A stretch of DNA of 64,000 nucleotides from Ignatzschineria sp. F8392 (GTDB taxonomy: Bacteria > Pseudomonadota > Gammaproteobacteria > Cardiobacteriales > Wohlfahrtiimonadaceae), in contig NZ_NEFF01000001.1 in assembly GCF_002252045.1 (NCBI RefSeq), forward strand, positions 248,001-312,000, written 5' to 3'. Below the pieces are notes generated by a model, which saw only the letters and a program-made list of their open reading frames with translations, had not been told where the DNA came from and searched no databases. Positions 24,477 to 33,192 of this stretch are shown piece by piece. A program made the translations under genes and the position numbers. Position 1 is the stretch's first letter, and each line of letters begins with the position of its first letter.

Positions 24477-26051
24477 ATGCGTTCCGTCAATCTTCATTTA
24501 AGAGTTTTAGTATTTCTTCTTGTAGCATTCGGCTTAGGCTCTATCGCTTATGAGCGTTATGTGTTACAGATCCCTTTTACCGATCGAGCCGTTGAAGATC
24601 TCTGGACGATCGATGCCAAGATCACCTATGACGTCCCCGCTAATTCGGGCGTCAGTGTGAAGTTCTATCTACCGACAATCTATAATCAATACTCGCTCTA
24701 TAGTGAGTCCTTAATTGCAGATAAGCAGTATGGGCAGGTATTAGAGCAAGATGAGTATGGAAATAAGATTGGGCACTACTCCATTCGAAGAACAAAGGGG
24801 CCAGAGACGCTCTACTATCGTTTAGCTTTGTCCCCTAATTTTGGTATGAGTGAAAAGGTGGAGGAGAAGGGACCTATCTACCGAGAGCCGATACCTCTCG
24901 AAGGGGCTGATAAATTGGCCGCTGATGCATTAGTCACTGATATTCGTGCAACCTCATCGAATACATTGAGTTTTATTAGTGAGGCGATTCGCCGAGTGAA
25001 TGATCCTGATAATATCAATGTGAAGACCCTTCTAAAGGGGGATAACTCTGTTAAGAATCGTTATGCAGTCGCAGAACTTCTTCTCTCCCAGGCTCATATT
25101 CCTGTTCAGCGCGTTAATACTTTGGAGTTAAAGCCGAGCGTTGATCAATCACCGGAGATCTGGTTAAGAAGTTATATCGAAACAACCAAAAAAGAGGGTT
25201 CAAAAAACACAACCGTTGGTAAATGGTATTATTTCAACATTACGAATGGCATGGTGGGATTACCCAAGAATGCGATTATCTGGTCAATAGGTGATCAGCC
25301 GATTCTCTCTGTAGATAATGGCGTTCGTGCTAAAGTCTCCTTTAGTGTGACGGACAAACAGTTAACGGCAATTAGCCTTGCACAATCGACAAATACCGCT
25401 AGTTCTGAATTTTTAGCTTACTCGCTCTATAGTTTGCCCATCTCCATTCAATATGGTTATGAATTGATGCTGATGATTCCTTTTGGCGTTTTGGTCATTC
25501 TTTTAGTGCGTAACGTTGTCGGGATTCAGACATTAGGAACATTTACTCCAGTATTGATAGCGCTCGCATTTAGAGAGACGGGATTAGCATTTGGGGCGAT
25601 CTTCTTCTCCATTATTATTGCGATGGGGCTACTGGTTCGCTCCTACCTTGAGCATCTAAAATTACAGATGTTATCGCGACTCTCTGTTGTTTTAACCTTT
25701 GTGATCATTATGATCGCTGTTTTAAGTATCTTCAGTTATAAGATGGGCTTTGCTAAAGGCTTGGCTATTGGCCTCTTCCCTATGGTGATCCTAACGATGA
25801 CAATTGAGCGCCTTTCGATTACGTGGGAAGAGCGTGGTGCTGGTAATGTCTTAAAAATTAGTATCGGTACATTGATTGCTTCCTCTTTAGCTTATCTTTT
25901 GATGGAGGTTGAAGAGTTAGTCTATTTTGTCTTTACCTTCCCCGGCATCCTCCTTGTTCTAGCTGGTTTTATGTTGATGATGGGGCGTTATCGTGGTTAT
26001 CGCTTGACGGAGTTGAAGCGCTTTAAGGCGATGTTAAAAGAGGATAAGTAG
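24477..26051 (+). CDS. Inactive transglutaminase-like domain fused to seven membrane helices
   Basis: 524 residues. One N-terminal membrane anchor (about 9-25), a periplasmic region (about 30-320) containing a transglutaminase-like fold that lacks an obvious catalytic Cys (AVAELLLSQAHIPVQRVNTLEL, about 198-219), then about seven hydrophobic helices from about 325 to 505 (YELMLMIPFGVLVILLVRN and onward). This is the architecture annotated as 'inactive transglutaminase fused to 7TM'. AAGGAAAG precedes the ATG. The ATP-grasp gene starts 2 bases after its stop, so they are co-translated. The predicted role is to bind a peptide substrate in the periplasm for the partner ligase/protease; no activity is proven from sequence. 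Confidence 0.87.
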   Translation: MRSVNLHLRVLVFLLVAFGLGSIAYERYVLQIPFTDRAVEDLWTIDAKITYDVPANSGVSVKFYLPTIYNQYSLYSESLIADKQYGQVLEQDEYGNKIGHYSIRRTKGPETLYYRLALSPNFGMSEKVEEKGPIYREPIPLEGADKLAADALVTDIRATSSNTLSFISEAIRRVNDPDNINVKTLLKGDNSVKNRYAVAELLLSQAHIPVQRVNTLELKPSVDQSPEIWLRSYIETTKKEGSKNTTVGKWYYFNITNGMVGLPKNAIIWSIGDQPILSVDNGVRAKVSFSVTDKQLTAISLAQSTNTASSEFLAYSLYSLPISIQYGYELMLMIPFGVLVILLVRNVVGIQTLGTFTPVLIALAFRETGLAFGAIFFSIIIAMGLLVRSYLEHLKLQMLSRLSVVLTFVIIMIAVLSIFSYKMGFAKGLAIGLFPMVILTMTIERLSITWEERGAGNVLKISIGTLIASSLAYLLMEVEELVYFVFTFPGILLVLAGFMLMMGRYRGYRLTELKRFKAMLKEDK

Positions 26052-26053
26052 AG

Positions 26054-27052
26054 ATGTTGACATGGATTAAACGCTGGCGCGCTCTGCGAAAACGAGGCGT
26101 CATGGGGATCAATGAACGAAACGGGGATTTTGTCCTTAAATATAATAATCGCCGTTTCTACCCTTACGTTGATGATAAGATCTTGACCAAAGAGCGAGCA
26201 ATTGCTGCGGGAATCAATGTGCCGGAGATGTATGGCGTTATTGAGACTGAGAGCGATATTAAACGGCTGAAAAAGATTATTGGTGATAAACGGGAGTTTG
26301 TGATCAAGCCCGCTCAAGGTGCCGGAGGCGATGGTATTATTGTGATTGCCGATAAATTTGATGAGTATCGTTATAAAACGGTTTCAGGACGTTTAATTAC
26401 GCTTGATGAGATTGAGTATCAGATCTCTAGTACATTGACCGGTCTCTACTCATTAGGAGGTACGCGAGATCGAGCTCTGATTGAGTATAAGGTAACCTCC
26501 GATCCGATCTTTAGTAGCATCAGTTACGAAGGTGTTCCCGATATTCGGATTATTGTTTTGATGGGATATCCGATTATGGCAATGTTACGATTACCGACAA
26601 GGCAGTCAGGAGGGAAAGCAAACCTCCATCAGGGCGCTATCGGTGTTGGCGTTGATCTAAAGAGTGGGACCACCTTAAAAGGGACCTGGCTCAATGAGAT
26701 TATCCATCGACATCCCGATACTAATAATGAGGTCAGTAGTGTGACACTCCCTAATTGGGAGGGTTTTTTAGAGCTGGCAACGAGTTGCTATGAGTTGAGT
26801 CAATTGGGTTATATCGGTGTTGATATGGTACTCGATGAGACAAAAGGGCCATTAGTTTTAGAGATCAATGCGCGTCCGGGATTAAACATTCAGATTGCTA
26901 ATAATGCCGGCCTTTCTGCAAGAGCTAGAAAGGTTGAGGAACATTTAGCGATGCTTAAAAAAGAGGGGTTACCTGCAGAATCGATTGTTGAGAGAATGGC
27001 CTTTTCTCAGCAATATTTTGGTGATGAGATGAAAGAGACTTTAGAGAAGTAG
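26054..27052 (+). CDS. RimK-like ATP-grasp alpha-L-glutamate ligase-family protein
   Basis: 332 residues, predicted cytoplasmic. ATP-grasp features: KREFVIKPAQGAGGDGIIV (about 76-95, nucleotide-binding Lys and Gly-rich loop), RALIEYKVTS, GVPDIRIIVLMGYPIMAMLRLP, and metal-binding VLEINARPGLNIQIAN (about 274-289). Matches the 'alpha-L-glutamate ligase-related' group that accompanies the 7TM-transglutaminase gene. By family it should form an amide or peptide bond between an amino acid and a carboxylate; the acceptor is unknown. The next gene starts right after its stop. Confidence 0.88.
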   Translation: MLTWIKRWRALRKRGVMGINERNGDFVLKYNNRRFYPYVDDKILTKERAIAAGINVPEMYGVIETESDIKRLKKIIGDKREFVIKPAQGAGGDGIIVIADKFDEYRYKTVSGRLITLDEIEYQISSTLTGLYSLGGTRDRALIEYKVTSDPIFSSISYEGVPDIRIIVLMGYPIMAMLRLPTRQSGGKANLHQGAIGVGVDLKSGTTLKGTWLNEIIHRHPDTNNEVSSVTLPNWEGFLELATSCYELSQLGYIGVDMVLDETKGPLVLEINARPGLNIQIANNAGLSARARKVEEHLAMLKKEGLPAESIVERMAFSQQYFGDEMKETLEK

Positions 27053-27058
27053 TTGAAG

Positions 27059-27784
27059 ATGACGCAACTGAAAATGCAGCGATACTATTACTATCACCGA
27101 TTTCCCGCTGGGGAGATCGGTTTTTTATGGCAAAAAGAGGGGTTATTAGCTCTCGATATCTCTCAGTTAAAGATGGAGCTCACAGATGATCTACACCGCT
27201 TTCTGCGGGAGGTATCTCAAACGGAATCGCAAGAGACAGATCATTCATTAGCAATAGCATGGCAGAGAATCGCAGTAGCGATCTCCGATCCTTTAGAACT
27301 TTTAATGCCTACAGATCTTAACGAAAGCGCGGAATCATCTTCTGAAGAGAGATTGTCAGAGCAGAGTCTTAATGAGCGCAATTATCAGCTCATTACTCAA
27401 GCGATTGCCGAGCTCTCTGCCTATTTTGCCGGAACTTTGCAGCAGTTTACAATACCTCTCTTTCCACTTGGAACCCCATTTCAGCGACAGGTTTGGGAGG
27501 CTTTAGGAAGAATACTTTACGGAGAGGTGATCAATTATCAACAATTAGCTCTCTTAATTGATCATCCGCGGGCAACTCGAGCGGTGGGGAGTGCAAATGG
27601 CAAAAATCCATTGCCGATTATTATTCCTTGTCATCGCGTGATTGCCAGTGATGGCAGCTTGGGAGGTTATAGTGGAGGGCTGATAACTAAAATAGCACTC
27701 CTTGAGCAGGAAGGATTTACCATTACTGCAGAAAAAAAGCGATTAAGAGTAGTGCCAAGAGAATCTGTCCTATTCCAAGAATAA
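27059..27784 (+). CDS. ogt: Methylated-DNA-protein cysteine methyltransferase (Ogt type)
   Basis: Suicide repair of O6-alkylguanine and O4-alkylthymine. 241 residues from ATG 27059; an in-frame TTG at 27053 touches the previous stop. The C-terminal domain is complete: GTPFQRQVWEALGRILYGEV, the Arg finger region HPRATRAVGSANGKNP, the acceptor Cys in IIPCHRVIASDG, and GGYSGG. The N-terminal part is longer than usual (Ogt is about 170-180) because of a Ser/Glu-rich insertion near 85-110 (NESAESSSEERLSEQS). Its 3' end overlaps the convergent yeiH gene by 62 bases. Probably co-transcribed with the ATP-grasp cluster. Confidence 0.9.
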   Translation: MTQLKMQRYYYYHRFPAGEIGFLWQKEGLLALDISQLKMELTDDLHRFLREVSQTESQETDHSLAIAWQRIAVAISDPLELLMPTDLNESAESSSEERLSEQSLNERNYQLITQAIAELSAYFAGTLQQFTIPLFPLGTPFQRQVWEALGRILYGEVINYQQLALLIDHPRATRAVGSANGKNPLPIIIPCHRVIASDGSLGGYSGGLITKIALLEQEGFTITAEKKRLRVVPRESVLFQE

Positions 27785-28847
27785 GCGCATAGAGTGCTAA
27801 TTTTCCTCCTTGCTGTTTGAGGAGTGAGAAATTAAGGCGTAGCCCAATCGCTGCAAGTGCAGTTACCTCAAAGAGTCCACTTAAGGTGAGAAACCCTTTT
27901 GTAAGATCTTGATGAATGATCTCAATAGAGTTGAGGGTGCAGGCGATCATAAAACCAAAGAGATACCAAGGAACGATTTTAATGATCGATTGTAAAAATG
28001 ATGATACCGTAGATGGCGCTTTATCGTTGACCGATGGGTGCCTCTTAGAAGCATTTAGCTCTTCTTCCTCGGACATTGAAATGGTTACTTTTTTTGAGTT
28101 TTTTATCACCGCACGACTATTTCGTGCTGCAATTTGGTGAAAAAGTAGAACAATAAAGATCAATGAAGCGATCCGCATAATCTTAAAGATTGTAGCATCT
28201 CGCATCACCTCATCACCTAACATACTTGCGCTAGCAATCACTTGCCCAACAGATTGTAAAATTCCACCAATAAAAGCACCTTGCAACAGCGCATGATCAT
28301 AAAGCGTTAGGGCGATAAGGGGGAGAAGAAACATCATCACGGTCCCCATGAGGTTAACAATGGTAATGATCAGGCCTCTCTCCTCTTCTTTTGCTCCAAT
28401 AACCGGTGCTGTAGCGGCGATAGCGGAAGAGCCACAAACACCATTTCCAGCGGCCATGAGGAGGTAGTAATTTTGTGTGAAATGAAGAAGTTTACCAATC
28501 CCAATCGCTAAGAGAAGGGTGCCGATAATCTGTAGTGTGATAAAGAGTGTGCCGGCAAAGCCAAGTTCGCCCAAAGTAGAGAAGGTCACTGAAAAACCTA
28601 ATAAGACAATGGCATATTCTAGTAGACGCCCCTCAGCAAAGCGTGTTCCTTTTTGAAAAATATCCTGTTTAAAGAAGAGATTTCCTAAGATAATGCCTAA
28701 GAAGATCGCAATAGGAGAGGGGCCAATCGCTGGAATCCAGAGCGCTAAAATAGCCGCTACAGCAGCGGTTCCTATTGCAAGAAGTAGACCGGGAATAATC
28801 GCTGGAATTTCTGAAGGTTTAGGGATAAAGCTAGGGTATCTCATCAT
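27723..28847 (-). CDS. yeiH: YeiH/UPF0324 family putative sulfate exporter
   Basis: 374 residues with about ten membrane helices. Characteristic UPF0324 (PF03601) stretches: IAIFLGIILGNLFF (about 46-60), AEGRLLEYAIVLLGFSVTF (about 71-89), NGVCGSSAIAATAPVIGA (about 134-151) and GLRLNFSLLKQQGGK (about 335-350). A charged cytoplasmic loop (about 245-275) is longer than typical. Substrate is inferred only by family. The last 20 codons overlap antisense with the ogt 3' end; both reading frames look intact. Confidence 0.88.
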   Translation of the reverse strand: MMRYPSFIPKPSEIPAIIPGLLLAIGTAAVAAILALWIPAIGPSPIAIFLGIILGNLFFKQDIFQKGTRFAEGRLLEYAIVLLGFSVTFSTLGELGFAGTLFITLQIIGTLLLAIGIGKLLHFTQNYYLLMAAGNGVCGSSAIAATAPVIGAKEEERGLIITIVNLMGTVMMFLLPLIALTLYDHALLQGAFIGGILQSVGQVIASASMLGDEVMRDATIFKIMRIASLIFIVLLFHQIAARNSRAVIKNSKKVTISMSEEEELNASKRHPSVNDKAPSTVSSFLQSIIKIVPWYLFGFMIACTLNSIEIIHQDLTKGFLTLSGLFEVTALAAIGLRLNFSLLKQQGGKLALYALILGIGQILLALLLIAFFLQ

Positions 28848-28889
28848 GATAGGCAGTAATAGATTTGTGCTAGAAGTTTGAGGTAAGAA

Positions 28890-28939
28890 TCTGAAATAAG
28901 GCTTGAAATAAAACTTGAAATAAAAGATTGAAATAGGAG
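28890..28939. repeat. 12-14-bp tandem repeat, 4 units
   Basis: TCTGAAATAAGG / CTTGAAATAAAA / CTTGAAATAAAAGA / TTGAAATAGGAG. Lies just upstream of the yeiH start. Confidence 0.75.
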
Positions 28940-29028
28940 TGAAAATTGCTATTTTATCCTACTCCTTTTCAGGAAATGTGCCAATTAATGTGCTAGTTAA
29001 TGAGTAGAAATTATGCGATTAGAGAGTA

Positions 29029-29076
29029 AGAAAAACGCCACAACCTCTTGCTTATTAAAAGGGAGATTGTGGCGTT
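29029..29076 (-). terminator. Rho-independent terminator after quinone oxidoreductase
   Basis: AACGCCACAA (29034-29043) pairs with TTGTGGCGTT (29067-29076), with extra CCTC/GGGAG pairing inside. On the minus strand the stem is followed by TTTTTC. It ends the leftward transcript about 50 bases past the stop at 29127. Confidence 0.88.
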
Positions 29077-29126
29077 CTTCTATTCTTATTATGATATTGA
29101 TTATGCTTATTTTTATCGATCGCTTT

Positions 29127-30107
29127 TTAGTTAACTTCTAGAACGATTTTACCAATGTGGGCACTAGATTCCATCAATTCATGAGCCTTATCAGCTTCTG
29201 CAAGTGGGAAGGTGGCACAGATTACAGGTTTAAAGTGACCTTCCACAAGAAGCGGTAAAACATCGCGACGAATATCTTCTGTTAATTGACGTTTAAATGC
29301 ATATTCACGTGAACGAAGGGTGCTACCAGTAACTGTGAGGCGTTTTTGCATGATTTTCATGAGATTTGCCGTTACTTTGGCGCCCCCCATAGAGTTGATA
29401 TAGACGAGTCGACCATCTGGGTTGAGAAGATCGATATTCTTCTCATAATAATCACCACCGATCATATCGAGAATAACATCGATGCCGACACCCTTTAAGA
29501 CCTCGGCAAAATCATCCTCTTTATAGTTAACCGCTATCTCTGCCCCTAAAGCTTTTACTGCCTCCTGTTTTTCGCTATTTCCAACAGTTGTGTAGACATT
29601 AGCCCCAATAATTTTTGCCAGTTGAATTGCTGTAATACCAATGCCGCTACTGCCGCCATGAACTAGAAAATTCTCCCCTTTTTTTAGCGAGCCTCTTTGA
29701 AAGACATTGCTCCAGACCGTATAGAGGGTCTCAGGAAGGCTAGCTGCTTCAACGAAGCTTAGCTCTTTCGGTTTAGGGAGAGCCAAATCTTGATCGACAC
29801 GAACGTACTCAGCATAACCGCCCCCGCCAATAAGTGAGAAGACCTCATCGCCTACCTTCCAACGGGTCACTTTGCTCCCGACCGCTTCCACAATACCGGC
29901 GACCTCTAATCCAAGAATGTCTTGAGGTTCTCCTTCGGGAGCTGGATAGTAACCTTTTCGTTGAATGACATCAGGGCGATTAACTCCTGCCGCTTTCACT
30001 TTGATCAGAATGTCATTCTCACCTACTGTTGGGCATTCTTTCTCTCCAAGTTGAAGAACTGAAGGTGCGCCAAACTCTGTAAGAATAACTGCTTTCATAG
30101 TATCCAT
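29127..30107 (-). CDS. NAD(P)H-quinone oxidoreductase (zinc-less MDR, PIG3-like)
   Basis: 326 residues: N-terminal GroES-like domain (about 1-120, LIKVKAAGVNRPDVIQRKG) and C-terminal Rossmann fold (about 125-300) with the nucleotide-binding NFLVHGGSSGIGITAIQLAK (about 142-161). It lacks the zinc-binding cysteines of alcohol dehydrogenases. NRPDVIQRKGYYPAP matches the TP53I3/PIG3-like branch. Probably reduces quinones with NADPH in the cytoplasm. AAGGAG lies six bases before the ATG. Its own transcript; the upstream gap contains a 15-bp tandem array. Confidence 0.88.
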   Translation of the reverse strand: MDTMKAVILTEFGAPSVLQLGEKECPTVGENDILIKVKAAGVNRPDVIQRKGYYPAPEGEPQDILGLEVAGIVEAVGSKVTRWKVGDEVFSLIGGGGYAEYVRVDQDLALPKPKELSFVEAASLPETLYTVWSNVFQRGSLKKGENFLVHGGSSGIGITAIQLAKIIGANVYTTVGNSEKQEAVKALGAEIAVNYKEDDFAEVLKGVGIDVILDMIGGDYYEKNIDLLNPDGRLVYINSMGGAKVTANLMKIMQKRLTVTGSTLRSREYAFKRQLTEDIRRDVLPLLVEGHFKPVICATFPLAEADKAHELMESSAHIGKIVLEVN

Positions 30108-30153
30108 AATATCTCCTTATCTGTTTTGTAAGAGAGGGAGCGGGCTCGATAAA

Positions 30154-30198
30154 ACTGCTATCTATAATACCGCTATCTATAATACTGTTATCTATCGA
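30154..30198. repeat. 15-bp tandem repeat, 3 units
   Basis: ACTGCTATCTATAAT / ACCGCTATCTATAAT / ACTGTTATCTATCGA, in the gap between ydiJ and the oxidoreductase. Confidence 0.85.
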
Positions 30199-30250
30199 TA
30201 CTTATTTAAAATGATAGATAGACACTATAACCTATCTTCAATCTTGATTG

Positions 30251-33172
30251 CTATCTCTGCAAAAGTGGGCTCAACAGTTGATTGAGTTTCACAATCGGAT
30301 GAACAATCTCAACATTATCGAAGCGTTTTACCTGACTTCGGCAGGAAGATCCAGTAGCTAAGAGTGTTTCAGGTGCATTCTCTTTGATGATCTCGCCCCA
30401 TGATTGAGAGTAGATCTTTTCAGAGAGATCTCTATTTTTCTTAATATGGCCAAAGCCACCACTCATTCCACAACAACCACTCTTCTCCTCACTTAAGTGG
30501 AGGCCAAAACGGGCAAATATCTCTTGCCATGCTTTAGGCGCATGTGTTGCATTGGTCTTTTCAGTACAGTGGCTCATCAGCTTGAGATCGATCTTCTCTT
30601 CAATCTGTGGAAGATCTTGTCTATTGGCAAGATAGGTGGCTAACCACTCTTGAATGAGTGCAACATTGGGGGAAGCAAGCCCGATAGCAGGATACTCTTC
30701 TCGATAGGTGAGTGTGATCGGTGGTTCGATACCTACGAGTGGAATGCCGTAAGCGGCAAGCTTCGTTAAGAGCTCATTTTGAGCTTCAGCCTCTTTTTTA
30801 AATTGTGTTAAAGCACCATAGACATGAGCGACCTTTCCAGAGGATTGGTAAGGCGCGATAAAGATTATGACGCCTAATTGATGAAGGAGCTCTACGGTGG
30901 CATTAAAGGTTGTCGCATCATAGAACATAAAGAAGGAGTCCGGCACTAAAATAACTGCGTTTTCCGGAGATTTAACCGACTCTAAGCAGGAGAGGTTATC
31001 GAGTGTTAATTGTTGATAGTAGTGTTGATCTGCATGATATTGGGCTCGCTCAAGTTGTGGAAGATCGACGAGTCCAATCTGTGAGAAGAGCTGCTTCGTT
31101 AGGCTGTTTTGGGTAATCCAATTAGTAATTCCTGCAACCTTGGCACTCTGTTCTACCATCTTTTCAGCATTGATCAAGATTTTTTCATAGAGTGGGCGTT
31201 TTCTCTTTTGATAATATTCATTGAGAAATTGGGATTTTGCCGCCGGGATATTGACTTTAATAGGGCATTCTCCGGCACATGATTTACAGCTTAAGCAGAG
31301 TGAGAGTGAATCATAGAGCTCTTGCTCAAATTGGGGTTGAACAATATTGTGTGATTTTTGACGAAGCCACTCTTTGATCAATTCTGCTCGACCTTTAGGG
31401 GAGTGAATTCGCTCTCTTGTCGCTTTATAGCTTGGGCACATTGCGGCATTGAGATCATAATTGAAGCAGGCGCCATTTCCATTACAGTAGAGAGTTGTCG
31501 CATAAGCATTTTCAGCCCAGTAATGGCTATTGATCTGACGATTAAAATCAGCACGAAGTGGCACTTCATCAATCTTTAAGAGTGCATGATCCGCAACGGC
31601 TGCAATTTTGCCGGGATTGAGTTGATTGTAAGGATCGAACGTTCTTTTTACACTCTGGACAAGGGGATAGAGCTCACCAAAGAAATCTTGAGCATATTCA
31701 GAGCGAACCCCCTTTCCATGCTCTCCCCAAAGTGCGCCCCCATACTTTTGGCAGAGCTGATAGACTTTGTCGGAGATTTGTCGAATAAGCGGGCGATCCT
31801 CTTCTAGTTTGAGATCAAGTGCGGGGCGGACATGGATAACGCCGGCATCAGCATGACCAAACATGCCATATTTGACTGCCGCTTGGTCTAGAATAGCTCG
31901 AAATTCAGCAATAAAGGGGGCTAGATTTTCTGGTGGAACAGCTGTATCTTCCACAAAGGGAATCGGGCGACGATTTCCTTGAACAGCGCCTAACAATCCC
32001 ACCGCACGTTTACGCAGACCATAGATATCAAGTACCGCTTTTTTTCCTAAGAGTGGGCGAATGGAGAGTCGGCTTTTGTGAGGATGGGTCTCAATATAGT
32101 GTGTAAAGTCGGTGACCTTCTCTTGCAATGTCGGAAGATCATCAGCATTAAATTCAACAAGTTGAATCGCTTTAAGCGCCTCATAATCGATGCCGCTAAA
32201 ATACTCTTCTGTTGTCGCCCAGATAAAGTCATTCTTAGCGATCTCCATGACAATATTATCAATCACTTCGACCGATGTCGGCTTAGGTGTTGCCCCCATT
32301 AAGAGGGGAGCATCCTCTAGCGCGCCGATAAAATCATTATAGGTGATCAGAACCAGCGCTGTCTCTTTAGGGATCGGCAAGACATTGAGTTTAGCTTCTG
32401 TAAAAACGCCCAATGTTCCTTCTGACCCACAGAGAAGATGGTTGAGGTTGATCATCTCATCTTGGGTAAAGTGATCAAGATCATATCCGGTGATAAATCG
32501 ATTAAGTTGAGGGAAGTGAGCATGGATCTTCTCTTTATGGGGAAGAAGTGCTTGATAGAGAGATTCCGCTATTGGCAAGCGTTGTTCATCTTTCTGATTT
32601 TGAGAAAAAGGACGACTCACAAGCGCTTCACCACCGATGCGATAAGCTAAGATCTCAAGGACATGTTGGCTGGTCTTGCCATACTCACAGCTTCCTTGGC
32701 CAGAAGCATCAGTATTGATCATTCCACCGATTGTTGCACGGTTAGAGGTTGAAAGCTCAGGTGCAAAGAAGAAACCATAGGGGCGAAGATAGGCATTGAG
32801 CTGATCTTTGACAACTCCCGTTTGCACTGTCACGACCCTCTTATCAGGATCAAAATTTAGGATCTTATTCATATGGCGTGACAGATCTAAGATAATCCCT
32901 TGATTGAGGGATTGCCCATTTGTTCCTGTGCCACCTCCACGAGTGGAGAGCGTAATATGGCGAAATCGCTCCTCTCCTAGCAGTACCATCACTTTCTCCA
33001 CATCGTGATTATCTTTGGGAAAAAGGATCGCTTCCGGCATCAATTGGTAGATAGAGTTATCCGTTGCCGCGATTAATCTTTGGGCATAAGAGACCTCAAT
33101 CTCGCCGCTAAAGTTTTTTGCGCTTAAGACTTCTAAAAACTGCTCTGTACTTGGGGTGGGGTGGATGCTCAT
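30251..33172 (-). CDS. ydiJ: FAD/4Fe-4S D-2-hydroxyacid dehydrogenase, YdiJ type
   Basis: 973 residues (YdiJ is about 1018). N-terminal FAD-binding domain (about 40-270) with TRGGGTGTNGQSLNQG and APELSTSNRATIGGMINTDASG; FAD-oxidase C-terminal domain (about 280-535) with MFGHADAGVIHVRPALD and GEHGKG. Then a ferredoxin-like domain (about 560-680) with CLSCKSCAGECP, and a C-terminal cysteine-rich domain with HCTEKTNATHAP and SGCCGMSGGFGH. In E. coli the enzyme oxidises D-2-hydroxyglutarate-type substrates. GGAGAGAG precedes the ATG. It follows zapE by 20 bases in one leftward run with tadA. Confidence 0.92.
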   Translation of the reverse strand: MSIHPTPSTEQFLEVLSAKNFSGEIEVSYAQRLIAATDNSIYQLMPEAILFPKDNHDVEKVMVLLGEERFRHITLSTRGGGTGTNGQSLNQGIILDLSRHMNKILNFDPDKRVVTVQTGVVKDQLNAYLRPYGFFFAPELSTSNRATIGGMINTDASGQGSCEYGKTSQHVLEILAYRIGGEALVSRPFSQNQKDEQRLPIAESLYQALLPHKEKIHAHFPQLNRFITGYDLDHFTQDEMINLNHLLCGSEGTLGVFTEAKLNVLPIPKETALVLITYNDFIGALEDAPLLMGATPKPTSVEVIDNIVMEIAKNDFIWATTEEYFSGIDYEALKAIQLVEFNADDLPTLQEKVTDFTHYIETHPHKSRLSIRPLLGKKAVLDIYGLRKRAVGLLGAVQGNRRPIPFVEDTAVPPENLAPFIAEFRAILDQAAVKYGMFGHADAGVIHVRPALDLKLEEDRPLIRQISDKVYQLCQKYGGALWGEHGKGVRSEYAQDFFGELYPLVQSVKRTFDPYNQLNPGKIAAVADHALLKIDEVPLRADFNRQINSHYWAENAYATTLYCNGNGACFNYDLNAAMCPSYKATRERIHSPKGRAELIKEWLRQKSHNIVQPQFEQELYDSLSLCLSCKSCAGECPIKVNIPAAKSQFLNEYYQKRKRPLYEKILINAEKMVEQSAKVAGITNWITQNSLTKQLFSQIGLVDLPQLERAQYHADQHYYQQLTLDNLSCLESVKSPENAVILVPDSFFMFYDATTFNATVELLHQLGVIIFIAPYQSSGKVAHVYGALTQFKKEAEAQNELLTKLAAYGIPLVGIEPPITLTYREEYPAIGLASPNVALIQEWLATYLANRQDLPQIEEKIDLKLMSHCTEKTNATHAPKAWQEIFARFGLHLSEEKSGCCGMSGGFGHIKKNRDLSEKIYSQSWGEIIKENAPETLLATGSSCRSQVKRFDNVEIVHPIVKLNQLLSPLLQR

Positions 33173-33192
33173 AATCTCTCTCCGTTATCTCT

